Shown one piece after another: positions 15,791 through 24,200 of a stretch of DNA of 64,000 nucleotides. Positions within the stretch are counted from its first letter, which is position 1. Each line of letters begins with the position of its first letter. A program made the translations under genes and the position numbers. The notes beneath the pieces are model-generated. The model made no database searches. It saw only the letters and a list, made by a program, of their open reading frames with translations, and was not told the origin of the DNA. The stretch comes from Marinirhabdus gelatinilytica. Lineage in GTDB: Bacteria; Bacteroidota; Bacteroidia; Flavobacteriales; Flavobacteriaceae. The stretch covers positions 496,001-560,000 of the forward strand of contig NZ_QRAO01000001.1 in the NCBI RefSeq assembly GCF_003353425.1, given 5' to 3'.

Positions 15791-18448
15791 TTGAGCTTAC
15801 TATCACAGCACTTCTCGTTTATCTATCCATGGCGGACGTATCAAAATCGATTCTTGGAAGAATTTGATACCCATTTGGAGGACGACCATTTACACGTAGT
15901 GGCACCACCTGGATCTGGAAAAACCGTTTTGGGACTGGAAATGGTGCAGCGGCTGGACAAGAAAACGCTCATTCTTGCCCCCACGCTCACCATACGCAAC
16001 CAATGGTACGAGCGCATGCTGGAGTGTTTTGTTAAGGACAGGAACTGTATTGAAACTTCCTTCAGCATCAAAAAACCAGCGACGCTCACATTTTCCACCT
16101 ATCAATCCTTGCACTCGTTATTTAAGAATGATCTTGAATATTCTTCGGAAAAACTATTGAAATTCTTTCAGGAAGCGGAAATTGGCACTTTGGTCTTGGA
16201 TGAAGCCCACCATTTAAAAAACGAATGGTGGAAGCCGCTTTTCAATTTAAAAAAATTACAGGACTGCACCCTCATTGCGCTTACGGCAACCCCTCCGTAC
16301 GATAGCGAAAAAAATGAACTGAAGAAATACTTCGACCTTTGCGGTCCCATAGATATGGAAATAGGCGTTCCAGAGCTGGTACGTGAGGGCAATTTGTGTC
16401 CGCACCAAGACTATATCCATTTTTCTGAACCCGATGCCGAACAGATACAATACATTATCACCTATCGTGAAAACTTGATGCGATTTGTGGAGACATTAAA
16501 AGCCAATAAAGATTTTATAGCGTTTATACAAAAGCACCCTTTTTATGCAGAAACAGAAGCACATCTGGAAGAAATTTATAAAAATCCCGAGCGGTTTTCG
16601 GCCCTGCTCATTTATTTAAATGCCGCTGGGGCTACTATTCCCAAAACCAAGGTTGAATTTTTAGGAATAAAGGCAGAGAAAGTCCAGTTCCCATCATTAA
16701 GTTACGAGTGGGTTGAAGCGCTGTTAACCCCCTTTTTAATTGAAGAACGGGAGTATTACGAGGCAGACGAAGCTTTGCTTTTACATATTGAAAAACAACT
16801 ACGTAAGATTGGCGCGTTCGATTTAAAGCGCATCAACCTTACTGGTGAAAAGAGCCTTTACCGAAAGCTCGCCCAAAGCCCCTCAAAACTTAAAAGTATC
16901 GTTGAGATCGTAAAGGCGGAAAGCCAAAACTTACAACGTGGCTTGCGAATGGTAGTACTTTCAGATTATATACGGAAGGAGTTTCTCGAGGTACAGCACA
17001 ACCAATCGGTTTCTGAGATCAACAAACTGGGCGTGGTGCCCATATTCCAGTTTGTGCGAAATGCTATAAAGAACGATGTTGATTTTCCATTGCGACGTGA
17101 GAAACTGGGAGTACTAACGGGGTCTTTGATTATCCTGCACAATTCGGTAATAGATGAACTTTCAACATTAATTTCAGCAGAAAACTTTATACAAGAGATA
17201 CTGTGGGAAACCGAGTTCGTGATCATAAAACCCAATGTACAGGGCAGTAAAAAAATGGTCGCCGCAATGACCCAGCTTTTTGAGACGGGACATATTGAAG
17301 TACTTATTGGTACCAAATCGCTTTTGGGAGAGGGGTGGGATGCACCAGCGATAAACACCCTCGTTTTGGCGAGCTTTGTGGGCTCTTTTGTGATGTCCAA
17401 CCAAATGCGTGGGCGGGCCATACGGGTACATTCTTTACAACCCAGCAAGGTGGCAAATATTTGGCATATTGCCTGTGTGGACCCCACGAGCGAAACAGGC
17501 GGTGCAGACCTAGAATTATTATATAGAAGGTTTGGGGCTTTCTGTGGAATTTCACTACAAGGCGAACCCTATATTGAAAACGGTGCTGACAGACTGAAGT
17601 TGTTGCCTGAGACAAAGAAAGATGTTCCTCTATTGAACCAAAAAATGATGGCACTGGCAACCAAACGTGGTGAGGTAATGCAACGGTGGAAAAAAGCTAT
17701 TGGCGATGGCGATGTCTTAGTACGGGAGTTAAAGGTAAACTACGAAAAACCGCAAACCCACGGCCAGCTGAAAAAACTTTATTTTAAAGATGCCCTACGT
17801 TTTTTAATATTAGAACTTTCTGCAATTTTTACGGTGCTGTTGCCAGAATTGTTCTTCAAGAATTTAACAACCCTATTGGCAAAGGGGGTATTGTTTTTTA
17901 TATATGCGCTGGTGCTTGGCTTTGCAATGATTTTATTGCCAAAAACGGTAAAAGTGGTTACACTGTACTTAAAATACGGCCGCCGTGATAAAGAATTGAT
18001 AAAGATAGCCCATGCCTTAAAGACTGCTATGGTTGCCAAAGGAATGATATTGGAAGCCGAACAAAAAGTTTCTATAAAAGTTGATGCTTTTGAGGATGGG
18101 TCCCTGTCGTGCTATTTATTGGGCGCCAGTGCCAAGGAAGGGATTTTATTCGTTACTTATTTGCAGGAAATAATAAACCCTATTGAAAACCCACGTTATA
18201 TTATTGCACAGAGCAATTGGGTGCGCAAGAAGCTTGGCTTTTCAAATTATTACTCGGTTCCAAAGGTGTTTGGAGAACGCAAGGCAGATGCAATGGTGTT
18301 CTACAAAGCTTGGAAGCGTTATAATGGTGTGGCACAATTTATCTTTACCCGAAATACCAAAGGAAGGAAATTACTGTTAAAAGCTCGTTTCCATTCGTAT
18401 CAAGATACCGAAAAAGTAACCTCGAGAGGAGCACTTATCTGGAAATAA
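15791..18448 (+). CDS. SF2 DEAD/DEAH helicase with C-terminal membrane helices
   Basis: An 885-residue protein starting at a TTG codon. Superfamily 2 helicase motifs are all visible: Walker A at 38-45 (APPGSGKT), DEAH at 137-140, TAT at 165-167, GTKSLLGEGWD at 507-517 and QMRGRAIR at 538-545. A long insert (about 200-380) separates the two RecA-like lobes. After the helicase core, two strongly hydrophobic helices occur at about 668-690 and 697-717, followed by a soluble tail of about 165 residues (LSCYLLGASAKEG, NPRYIIAQSNWVRKK) that I do not recognise. Such a helicase would be anchored in the inner membrane. It sits between hemB and tRNA-Arg without an obvious partner gene. The helicase call is firm; the role (defence, repair, RNA) is unknown. 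Confidence 0.9.
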   Translation: MSLLSQHFSFIYPWRTYQNRFLEEFDTHLEDDHLHVVAPPGSGKTVLGLEMVQRLDKKTLILAPTLTIRNQWYERMLECFVKDRNCIETSFSIKKPATLTFSTYQSLHSLFKNDLEYSSEKLLKFFQEAEIGTLVLDEAHHLKNEWWKPLFNLKKLQDCTLIALTATPPYDSEKNELKKYFDLCGPIDMEIGVPELVREGNLCPHQDYIHFSEPDAEQIQYIITYRENLMRFVETLKANKDFIAFIQKHPFYAETEAHLEEIYKNPERFSALLIYLNAAGATIPKTKVEFLGIKAEKVQFPSLSYEWVEALLTPFLIEEREYYEADEALLLHIEKQLRKIGAFDLKRINLTGEKSLYRKLAQSPSKLKSIVEIVKAESQNLQRGLRMVVLSDYIRKEFLEVQHNQSVSEINKLGVVPIFQFVRNAIKNDVDFPLRREKLGVLTGSLIILHNSVIDELSTLISAENFIQEILWETEFVIIKPNVQGSKKMVAAMTQLFETGHIEVLIGTKSLLGEGWDAPAINTLVLASFVGSFVMSNQMRGRAIRVHSLQPSKVANIWHIACVDPTSETGGADLELLYRRFGAFCGISLQGEPYIENGADRLKLLPETKKDVPLLNQKMMALATKRGEVMQRWKKAIGDGDVLVRELKVNYEKPQTHGQLKKLYFKDALRFLILELSAIFTVLLPELFFKNLTTLLAKGVLFFIYALVLGFAMILLPKTVKVVTLYLKYGRRDKELIKIAHALKTAMVAKGMILEAEQKVSIKVDAFEDGSLSCYLLGASAKEGILFVTYLQEIINPIENPRYIIAQSNWVRKKLGFSNYYSVPKVFGERKADAMVFYKAWKRYNGVAQFIFTRNTKGRKLLLKARFHSYQDTEKVTSRGALIWK

Positions 18449-18478
18449 AAAAGGTGCCCAGTTATGGAACACCCTTTT
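18448..18478. terminator. Bidirectional terminator between helicase and PepSY-like genes
   Basis: AAAAAGGTG (18448-18456) pairs with CACCCTTTT (18470-18478) with one mismatch and a 13-nt loop. The A run on one side and T run on the other suit termination of the converging helicase and PepSY-like genes. Confidence 0.55.
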
Positions 18479-18497
18479 CATCAATTGCGAATTTAAC

Positions 18498-18878
18498 CTA
18501 TTGTTTCATCTTCGCTTGTGGTGTTTTGAGCCATTTACCTTCTTTAGTGGCAAACACTGTTTTTGTTCCAGCTTTAAGGCCCTTTGCATTGGTTGAAAGA
18601 ACCAATTTATATTGCTCTTTTTCGTTCACATATGCTTTTTGCACGGTTGCTCCCTTAAAGTCAGTAGCCACTGCTTCTGCTACAGCTGCAGGAAGTTCAT
18701 CTCTGGTTACTTCTTTAAAATCCTGAGATGTTGCTTCAACTTTTGCGATCATTTTATCCTCTTGTTCCTGAGATACGGTGGCTTCAACCTTGGTTGGGTT
18801 TTGATCCTCGGTCTCCTGTGCTTGTATAGCTGTTAAAGTTCCCAAAGCGAATACGGTGGTTAACAATACTTTTTTCAT
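18498..18878 (-). CDS. Secreted PepSY-like small protein
   Basis: A 126-residue protein with a signal peptide (MKKVLLTTVFALGTLTAIQAQ), then an acidic linker rich in E, Q and T. Its folded part (about 60-120) reads ELPAAVAEAVATDFKGATVQ, then YKLVLSTN and VFATKEGKWLK. This matches the pattern of PepSY-like (DUF2874-type) periplasmic domains: LP-AV, then an aromatic near GA, then a beta hairpin. The function of this family is not established; inhibitor-like or ligand-binding roles are suspected. It is monocistronic with a shared terminator at its 3' end. Confidence 0.7.
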   Translation of the reverse strand: MKKVLLTTVFALGTLTAIQAQETEDQNPTKVEATVSQEQEDKMIAKVEATSQDFKEVTRDELPAAVAEAVATDFKGATVQKAYVNEKEQYKLVLSTNAKGLKAGTKTVFATKEGKWLKTPQAKMKQ

Positions 18879-19181
18879 AAGTTTTTTAAATTTAAAATTA
18901 TTTATTTTACGCTAGTACATTGAAAAATTTGTGCCAGTAAAGGTACGTTAACAAGGCTAATTGTAATGTACTGAAAACTCGTTAGTTATAAATAGTTCAA
19001 AAAAAGGAGTTGTAAATTTTACGAGATATTTAAGAAACGGGTGTGTACTAATTACACTATTTGCGTATTGTCTTGTAGCCCCGCCAAGAATCTCTTCGAC
19101 TGGCTAGGGTGACCTCCCTCCTGTGCTAAGGGTAAACTTCTTCTCTTGGCGGATTGAAGTCTTGTCAAATTCATTAAAAAG
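18879..19181. other. Intergenic region with tRNA 3'-end fragment, no gene seen
   Basis: About 300 bases without a credible coding frame. It holds the upstream region of the PepSY-like gene, a copy of the tRNA-Arg 3' end at 19075-19092, and an inverted repeat of ccgccaaga (19081-19089) with tcttggcgg (19144-19152). The 19093-19180 stretch shows no tRNA cloverleaf of its own. Confidence 0.6.
19075..19092 (-). repeat. Duplicated 3' end of tRNA-Arg (att-like direct repeat)
   Basis: gtagccccgccaagaatc at 19075-19092 is identical to 19181-19198, which covers the acceptor stem 3' strand and most of the T stem of tRNA-Arg. The two copies are 106 bp apart in the same orientation. Direct duplication of a tRNA 3' end is what tyrosine-recombinase elements leave behind, but no integrase is nearby. 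Confidence 0.6.
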
Positions 19182-19253
19182 TAGCCCCGCCAAGAATCGA
19201 ACTTGGATCTAAAGTTTAGGAAACTCTTATTCTATCCATTGAACTACGGGGCC
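19182..19253 (-). tRNA. tRNA-Arg (anticodon CCU)
   Basis: The minus strand folds into a full cloverleaf. The acceptor stem is ggccccg with cggggct (one G-U at the end). T8-A9 is followed by a D stem gttc/gaat, an anticodon stem agagt/acttt with 7-base loop ttcctaa giving anticodon CCU at 34-36, and a T stem ccaag/cttgg with loop ttcgatt. The discriminator base is A73, usual for tRNA-Arg. CCA is not encoded. It reads AGG codons. It lies 35 bases downstream of hemF on the same strand. Confidence 0.95.
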
Positions 19254-19288
19254 TCTTTTTTTCAAAGATAAAAAAGCATTTGTTTGGT

Positions 19289-20191
19289 TTATGTCCAAGC
19301 TTTCGGGTTTTTCAAGACCTCAACAAGTTTTTCCTCTTCGCTACCGGCTTCCGGCTGGTGGTCGTACACCCATTGCACTTTGGGAGGCAGGCTCATTAAA
19401 ATACTTTCAATACGTCCGTTGGTTTTTAACCCGAACAAAGTGCCTTTATCATGAACCAAATTAAACTCCACATATCGTCCACGACGTATCTCCTGCCAGG
19501 CTCTGTTTGTTTCGGAATAAGGTGCATCTTTTCTTTTTTCAACTATGGGAACGTAGGCATTTAGGAAGCTATCGCCAACTTCGGTCACAAAATTATACCA
19601 ATCTTCCATCGACATTTCTTCTGAAACTTTGCAGTAATCAAAAAAGAGACCGCCAATTCCCCGGCCTTCCCCCCGGTGGGCGTTGTAAAAATATTCGTCA
19701 CATCGTTTTTTATAGTTGGGGTAAAACGTTGGGTTGTGTTTGTCACAAGCTTTTTTACATACGCGATGGAAGTGTTTTGCATCTTCTTCAAACAAATAAT
19801 AAGGTGTGAGATCCTGCCCACCGCCAAACCATTGGTCAACAATTTCACCTTGTGCATTGTACATCTCGAAATACCGCCAGTTTGCGTGTACCGTGGGCAC
19901 CATTGGGTTTTTGGGATGTAGTACGAGGCTTAAACCGCAGGCAAAGAAATTGGCATCTTTCACTCCAAAATACTGTTGCATGGTCTCGGGGAGTTTTCCG
20001 TGTACTTTGGAGATATTAACACCTCCTTTTTCAAAAACATCCCCGTTTTCTATCACTCGTGTCCGTCCGCCCCCGCCTTCGGGACGTTTCCAAAGGTCTT
20101 GTTGAAAGGTGGCCTTACCGTCAATCTCTTCCAGTTTTGAAGTGATGGTGTCTTGGAGGCTTTGGATATAATTTACAAATTGCTCTTTCAT
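19289..20191 (-). CDS. hemF: Oxygen-dependent coproporphyrinogen III oxidase
   Basis: A 300-residue cytosolic enzyme that decarboxylates two propionates of coproporphyrinogen III to vinyls using O2. Family signatures are intact: EGGGGRTRVIENGDVFEKGG, WFGGGQDLTPYYLFEEDAKH, and YFYNAHRGEGRGIGGLFFDY. I chose the ATG at 20189-20191 (MKEQFVNYIQSLQD) because it aligns with the family and starts 1 nt after the stop of the preceding gene; an ATG four codons earlier is possible. It is the last gene of the hem operon. An oxygen-dependent enzyme fits an aerobic lifestyle; HemN may exist elsewhere. Confidence 0.96.
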   Translation of the reverse strand: MKEQFVNYIQSLQDTITSKLEEIDGKATFQQDLWKRPEGGGGRTRVIENGDVFEKGGVNISKVHGKLPETMQQYFGVKDANFFACGLSLVLHPKNPMVPTVHANWRYFEMYNAQGEIVDQWFGGGQDLTPYYLFEEDAKHFHRVCKKACDKHNPTFYPNYKKRCDEYFYNAHRGEGRGIGGLFFDYCKVSEEMSMEDWYNFVTEVGDSFLNAYVPIVEKRKDAPYSETNRAWQEIRRGRYVEFNLVHDKGTLFGLKTNGRIESILMSLPPKVQWVYDHQPEAGSEEEKLVEVLKNPKAWT

Positions 20192-20192
20192 A

Positions 20193-20966
20193 TTATTTTG
20201 CATCTGAAGTTTTAGTCCAAAGGTTCAACTTATTATTCTCTTTCAGCAACCGTACGGTTTCAGTGGTAGATGCCGTTACCGAAAGTGGTAACACCAAAAT
20301 TATCCCTATCACGGGTATAAATAGCATCGCCATAAAAACAATACCGTTACCAATGGCGATTCCGCTATTGTTTCGTACAAATTTGGTGCTTTCGCTATAA
20401 TCAAAATGGCGTTCCAGTGTGTAATCCATATTCCCGAAACCTGCATAATATGCCTGGATTAAAAAGATGAGTACGGAGGTAATGATATTCACACCCGGAA
20501 TAAAGCTTAAGATGAGCAGTGGGATGGTGAACATAAGTTCCAGCAACAAATTTCGAACATTAATACGTACACCGCGCCAAAGTTGGGAGGCGTTAGATGT
20601 ATTGCGATGCTGATGGGTTTCGCCCAAAAGATGTGCTTCAATTTTCTCTGAAACAGGACTCATAAACGGAGCACTCAATGCCAAGATAATGTGTTTGTAG
20701 GCAATAAGGCCAAGGGCTATAATAGTAAGTGCTCCCAATACATCGCTAATTTTTCTGAAGGTCTCCGAACCCCATTCCCAAAACCATATTTTCGAGATCA
20801 AGCCACCAAAGGAGCCGCTCAAACCCCAAGCCAACAGCCCAATTAATAGGGCCGAAACAACACTTATTAAAATAGGAACACCAAAATATTTCCACAGCCC
20901 CAATTGGCGCATGAGTTTAAATGTACCTGTATAAGCCTTTATTCCCTTAAAGATATTTTTAATCAT
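20193..20966 (-). CDS. EI24/CysZ-like integral membrane protein
   Basis: A 257-residue protein with about four to five hydrophobic segments (FGVPILISVVSALLIGLLAW, VLGALTIIALGLIAYKHI, LMFTIPLLILSFIPGVNIIT, IGNGIVFMAMLFIPVIGIIL). The FIPGVNIIT segment and the GFGNMDYTLERH-like patch are features of the EI24 domain family that includes the sulfate permease CysZ. It starts immediately after the upstream gene and precedes hemF by one base, so it is part of the hem operon. Whether it moves sulfate, a porphyrin or something else is unknown; no other sulfur genes are nearby. Confidence 0.8.
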   Translation of the reverse strand: MIKNIFKGIKAYTGTFKLMRQLGLWKYFGVPILISVVSALLIGLLAWGLSGSFGGLISKIWFWEWGSETFRKISDVLGALTIIALGLIAYKHIILALSAPFMSPVSEKIEAHLLGETHQHRNTSNASQLWRGVRINVRNLLLELMFTIPLLILSFIPGVNIITSVLIFLIQAYYAGFGNMDYTLERHFDYSESTKFVRNNSGIAIGNGIVFMAMLFIPVIGIILVLPLSVTASTTETVRLLKENNKLNLWTKTSDAK

Positions 20967-21455
20967 CTATCCTGAAATATAAACCAGTTCTTTCTGAAGT
21001 TTTTTCATTTCGTCAATTGTAACTACTTTTTGAGCATTTTCTGCCTTTTTTTGAAGAAAATTGATGGTTTCCTCTTCATTTTTGTCCAAATTGTTCAAAA
21101 AACAGATTCTGCCCACTGCATTATTATGCAAATCCATAGCTTCGTCCATAGGTTCGTTTTGGGTCACTTTTTCGTATAAATCGGTCATTTTTTGCGCAAA
21201 AAAGACACTTTTCTGTTTGTTTTTTGTCTCTTTGAACACCTTTTGGCAGATTAGCACATTCCAAAGTGCATGACGAAAAGCATTAGCAGGGTTGCTTTTA
21301 TGGTGCTCATTTCCAAATAACCCATTACAAATCTTAAAAGTTGTATTCGTGGCTTTTAGCGTTGGAAAAATATACAAAGGATGTTTTAAGAATAGAACCG
21401 AAAGTTGCCACAATTGGGCAATACTTAATTTTCGTATTCGTGACCAGATTTTCAA
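20967..21455 (-). CDS. Hypothetical protein in hem operon (DUF6973-like)
   Basis: A 162-residue, probably soluble helical protein. It contains [14 protein letters not shown] and [12 protein letters not shown], a pattern of conserved His, Asn and Asp residues that resembles DUF6973 proteins of Bacteroidota. The NAFRHA/DLHNN histidines look like a metal or catalytic centre. Its start overlaps the hemE stop by 4 bp and its stop abuts the CysZ-like gene. Co-transcription with hemE and hemF is nearly certain. No function is known. Confidence 0.7.
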   Translation of the reverse strand: MKIWSRIRKLSIAQLWQLSVLFLKHPLYIFPTLKATNTTFKICNGLFGNEHHKSNPANAFRHALWNVLICQKVFKETKNKQKSVFFAQKMTDLYEKVTQNEPMDEAMDLHNNAVGRICFLNNLDKNEEETINFLQKKAENAQKVVTIDEMKKLQKELVYISG

Positions 21456-22492
21456 GATTCAGCTTTGTATTCTTTTACCGCTTCAATAAAGGCTCCTGCG
21501 TTTTCTATTGGGATATTGGGTAAAATACCGTGTCCTAAATTGACAATGTATTTATCTTTTCCGAAGGCGTCGATCATTTTGGTAACCATTTTCTTGATTT
21601 CCTTTGGAGGCGAAAACAGTCGTGTTGGGTCAAAATTGCCCTGGAGCGTGATTTGACCACCTGTTAATTTACGAGCGTTTTCTGGCGAGCAGGTCCAATC
21701 TACCCCCAAGGCACTCGCTCCACTCTTTGCCATGGTGTCCAGCGCAAACCAACACCCTTTTCCGAAGGCAATTACTGGCGCATCTTCCTTTAGCGCATCA
21801 ATGATTTGCTGAATGTATTTCCAAGAAAATTCCTGATAATCTGTTGGAGATAACATGCCGCCCCAACTGTCGAATACCTGCACGGCATTTACGCCAGCTT
21901 TCACTTTTTCCTTCAGGTAAAGGATAGTGGTATCGGTTATTTTTTGAAGTAATTCATGCGCCGCAACGGGTTGTGTAAAACAAAATTCTTTCGCCTTATC
22001 AAAGTTTTTACTTCCCTGCCCTTGCACACAATAGCACAAAATGGTCCAAGGTGATCCTGCGAAACCAATAAGCGGTATTTCGTCGTTCAATTTTTCCTTG
22101 GTCATTTTTATAGCGTCCATCACATATCCAAGAGTTTCATGTATGTCGGGCACAATTACACTGTTCAAATCCTTTGGGGAGCGAATAGGATAGGGCAGCC
22201 AAGGGCCTAGGCCGGGCTTCATTTCCACCTCGATGTTCATAGCCTGCGGAATCACCAAAATATCACTGAACAAAATCGCGGCATCCATCCCGTAACGACT
22301 AATAGGCTGTACAGTGATTTCGCTGGCCAGTTCGGGTGTTTGGCAACGGGTAAAGAAATCGTACTTGGCCTTTATTTCCATAAACTCTGGAAGGTAACGG
22401 CCAGCCTGCCGCATCATCCAAACGGGTGGGCGTTCAACGGTTTCGCCTTTTAAGGCTCTAAGGAATAGGTCGTTTTTAATGGTATTGCTCAT
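21452..22492 (-). CDS. hemE: Uroporphyrinogen III decarboxylase
   Basis: A 346-residue cytosolic enzyme converting uroporphyrinogen III to coproporphyrinogen III. The N-terminal signature [17 protein letters not shown] with the conserved Arg pair is present. The second signature region is [20 protein letters not shown], the catalytic Asp lies in [13 protein letters not shown], and the C-terminal [18 protein letters not shown] is typical. The gene follows hemD after a 92-bp gap that contains a dispersed palindrome, and it overlaps the next gene by 4 bp. Confidence 0.97.
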   Translation of the reverse strand: MSNTIKNDLFLRALKGETVERPPVWMMRQAGRYLPEFMEIKAKYDFFTRCQTPELASEITVQPISRYGMDAAILFSDILVIPQAMNIEVEMKPGLGPWLPYPIRSPKDLNSVIVPDIHETLGYVMDAIKMTKEKLNDEIPLIGFAGSPWTILCYCVQGQGSKNFDKAKEFCFTQPVAAHELLQKITDTTILYLKEKVKAGVNAVQVFDSWGGMLSPTDYQEFSWKYIQQIIDALKEDAPVIAFGKGCWFALDTMAKSGASALGVDWTCSPENARKLTGGQITLQGNFDPTRLFSPPKEIKKMVTKMIDAFGKDKYIVNLGHGILPNIPIENAGAFIEAVKEYKAES

Positions 22493-22505
22493 AAACTATC
22501 GTGCT

Positions 22506-22578
22506 GTCCATTCGAGCGCAGTCGAGAACTTTATTAGGGTTCTGAGATTTAACACCTCTCGACTGCGCTCGAGGGGAC
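22506..22578. repeat. Dispersed palindromic repeat, copy A (between hemD and hemE)
   Basis: Left arm 22506-22527 (gtcc, two bases, then tcgagcgcagtcgaga) and right arm 22556-22578 are inverted copies that match over about 20 of 22 positions, with a loop of about 28 nt. Related copies occur at 58308-58387 and 60756-60832. Transcribed into the hem operon mRNA it would form a strong hairpin. Confidence 0.75.
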
Positions 22579-22584
22579 ATATTT

Positions 22585-23256
22585 TTACTTCAAAGTTTTT
22601 ACTGTCTTTGCGATTACGCTTTCAACCGAAGTTGAATTTGCGATTACTACATTTTTAAAATATTTTTTTGCGGCATCTGCGGTAGTGGGACCTATGCAAA
22701 TTGCTATAGCATTTGAAACTGAGTTTTTAGAAACATAACTTTTCAAACCACTCGGGCTAAAAAACAGGATTCCATCCCATTTTTGATCAAATTTTCGTGG
22801 ATTTAGAGTTGTTTTGTATGTTTTTGTTTCAAAAAAATTGATTTTCGCCTCTTTTAGTATATTAGGTAATTCATCTCTTCTTTCGCTTCCGCAGAAATAA
22901 TGAAACGTTTCATTTTGATGGTTTTTAACAATAAACTGAGCTAATTCTGCTGAATTTTTAGCTTTTTTCGTCACTTTTAGGCCATTTTCCTCTAAAAGTG
23001 TTTTTGTTTTTTGGCCAACACAGAGCACCTTCATCCCCAACACCTCTTTGTTCAGGGAGAGGGAATCGGTCTTTAAATTCTTCAAAAAACTTTTTACCCC
23101 GTTTTGGCTCGTAAAAATTGCGTTTTTTACTTCCGAAGGTATTTTAGAATCTAAAAACCGAATCGATATGGCATCATAATCTACCACACTAAGGCCAGCA
23201 CCCAGCAGCAGGTCTCGTTGGTTGGGTTTTAGTTTTTTTGTGGAGAGGATTTTCAT
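22585..23256 (-). CDS. hemD: Uroporphyrinogen III synthase
   Basis: A 223-residue protein that closes hydroxymethylbilane to uroporphyrinogen III with inversion of ring D. HemD sequences are very divergent. The call rests on length, a two-lobe pattern (AIFTSQNGVKSFLKNL in lobe one; GILFFSPSGLKSYVSKN and AIAICIGPTTADAAKKY in lobe two), and position directly after hemC with a 4-bp overlap. The FTSQNGV and FFSPSG motifs with IGPTTA are those of the family. Confidence 0.92.
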   Translation of the reverse strand: MKILSTKKLKPNQRDLLLGAGLSVVDYDAISIRFLDSKIPSEVKNAIFTSQNGVKSFLKNLKTDSLSLNKEVLGMKVLCVGQKTKTLLEENGLKVTKKAKNSAELAQFIVKNHQNETFHYFCGSERRDELPNILKEAKINFFETKTYKTTLNPRKFDQKWDGILFFSPSGLKSYVSKNSVSNAIAICIGPTTADAAKKYFKNVVIANSTSVESVIAKTVKTLK

Positions 23257-24200
23257 TGTTTCATTTCCCTTTTTATAATCTCCATCAACTCTTTTCCTCC
23301 ATTCTCCAACAGTTTGTTGGCAGAATCGTTGCCAAGGTCAATACCCTGTGGTCCATGAGGAACCGACGTTGCAACTTCAAGTTTTTTCTTACCACCTAAA
23401 GAAAATAAACACCCCTTAAACTGAATTTTATCGCTTACAACTTCAGCGAGTGCACCAATTGGGGCTGTACAACCACCCTCCAACGTTCTTAAAAAGTCAC
23501 GTTCTATTTTCGTGCATTTTTCTGTTTCTGTGTGATTAATTTTTGCCAATGCCTCTTGGCAAAAAGTATCTTTTTCCATTGCCACCACAACCATTGCGCC
23601 CTGTGCAGGAGCTGGAAGCATCCAGGGAAGTTCCTCCCCAAACCCATTAAAGTCAGGGCTTTTAATCCCACTCTTGTGAAGATATCCTAGTCGTTCCAAC
23701 CCTGCTTTTGCAAAAATGGCTCCATCCCAATTGTTGTCAAGTAATTTTTGCAATCGTGTTTGTACGTTGCCCCGTAAATCAACTGCGGTATGGTGCGGAT
23801 ACCTGTTGAGCCACTGCGCTTTCCTACGTAGGCTACCCGTAGCGATGGTGCAGGGTTTTGTATAGTCTATATACTGGGCTGAAACAAGCATGTCTTCCGT
23901 TTCGGCGCGGGCTAAAACCGCTGCCTGTATAATACCCTTGGGCAATGCGGTAGGGACATCCTTCATACTGTGCACTGCGACATCTACTGTACCCTTGAGC
24001 ATGGCGATATCGAGTGTCTTTGTAAAAATCCCGGTGATGCCCATTTCGTACAACGGTTTATCGAGTACTAAGTCCCCCGTTGATTTTACGGGAACCAATT
24101 GTGTTTTATATCCTAAATTTTTGAGCTGTGATTGTACGGTTTTCGCCTGCCATAGTGCTAGTTCGCTGTCCCGCGTGCCTATACGGATTACCTTATTCAT
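23253..24200 (-). CDS. hemC: Porphobilinogen deaminase (hydroxymethylbilane synthase)
   Basis: A 315-residue cytosolic enzyme polymerising four porphobilinogens to hydroxymethylbilane. Substrate and cofactor signatures are visible: RIGTRDSELALWQA at the N-terminus, VAVHSMKDVPTALP with the catalytic Asp region, TGSLRRKAQW, DLRGNVQTRLQKL, and the dipyrromethane-binding Cys in RTLEGGCTAPIGA. It overlaps hemA upstream and hemD downstream, 4 bp each, so the three are translationally coupled. Confidence 0.97.
   Translation of the reverse strand: MNKVIRIGTRDSELALWQAKTVQSQLKNLGYKTQLVPVKSTGDLVLDKPLYEMGITGIFTKTLDIAMLKGTVDVAVHSMKDVPTALPKGIIQAAVLARAETEDMLVSAQYIDYTKPCTIATGSLRRKAQWLNRYPHHTAVDLRGNVQTRLQKLLDNNWDGAIFAKAGLERLGYLHKSGIKSPDFNGFGEELPWMLPAPAQGAMVVVAMEKDTFCQEALAKINHTETEKCTKIERDFLRTLEGGCTAPIGALAEVVSDKIQFKGCLFSLGGKKKLEVATSVPHGPQGIDLGNDSANKLLENGGKELMEIIKREMKQ

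Noticed and set aside
16966-17487. 173-codon minus-strand frame inside the helicase gene
   Set aside because: Antisense shadow of the helicase motif region, with no start signal or domain.
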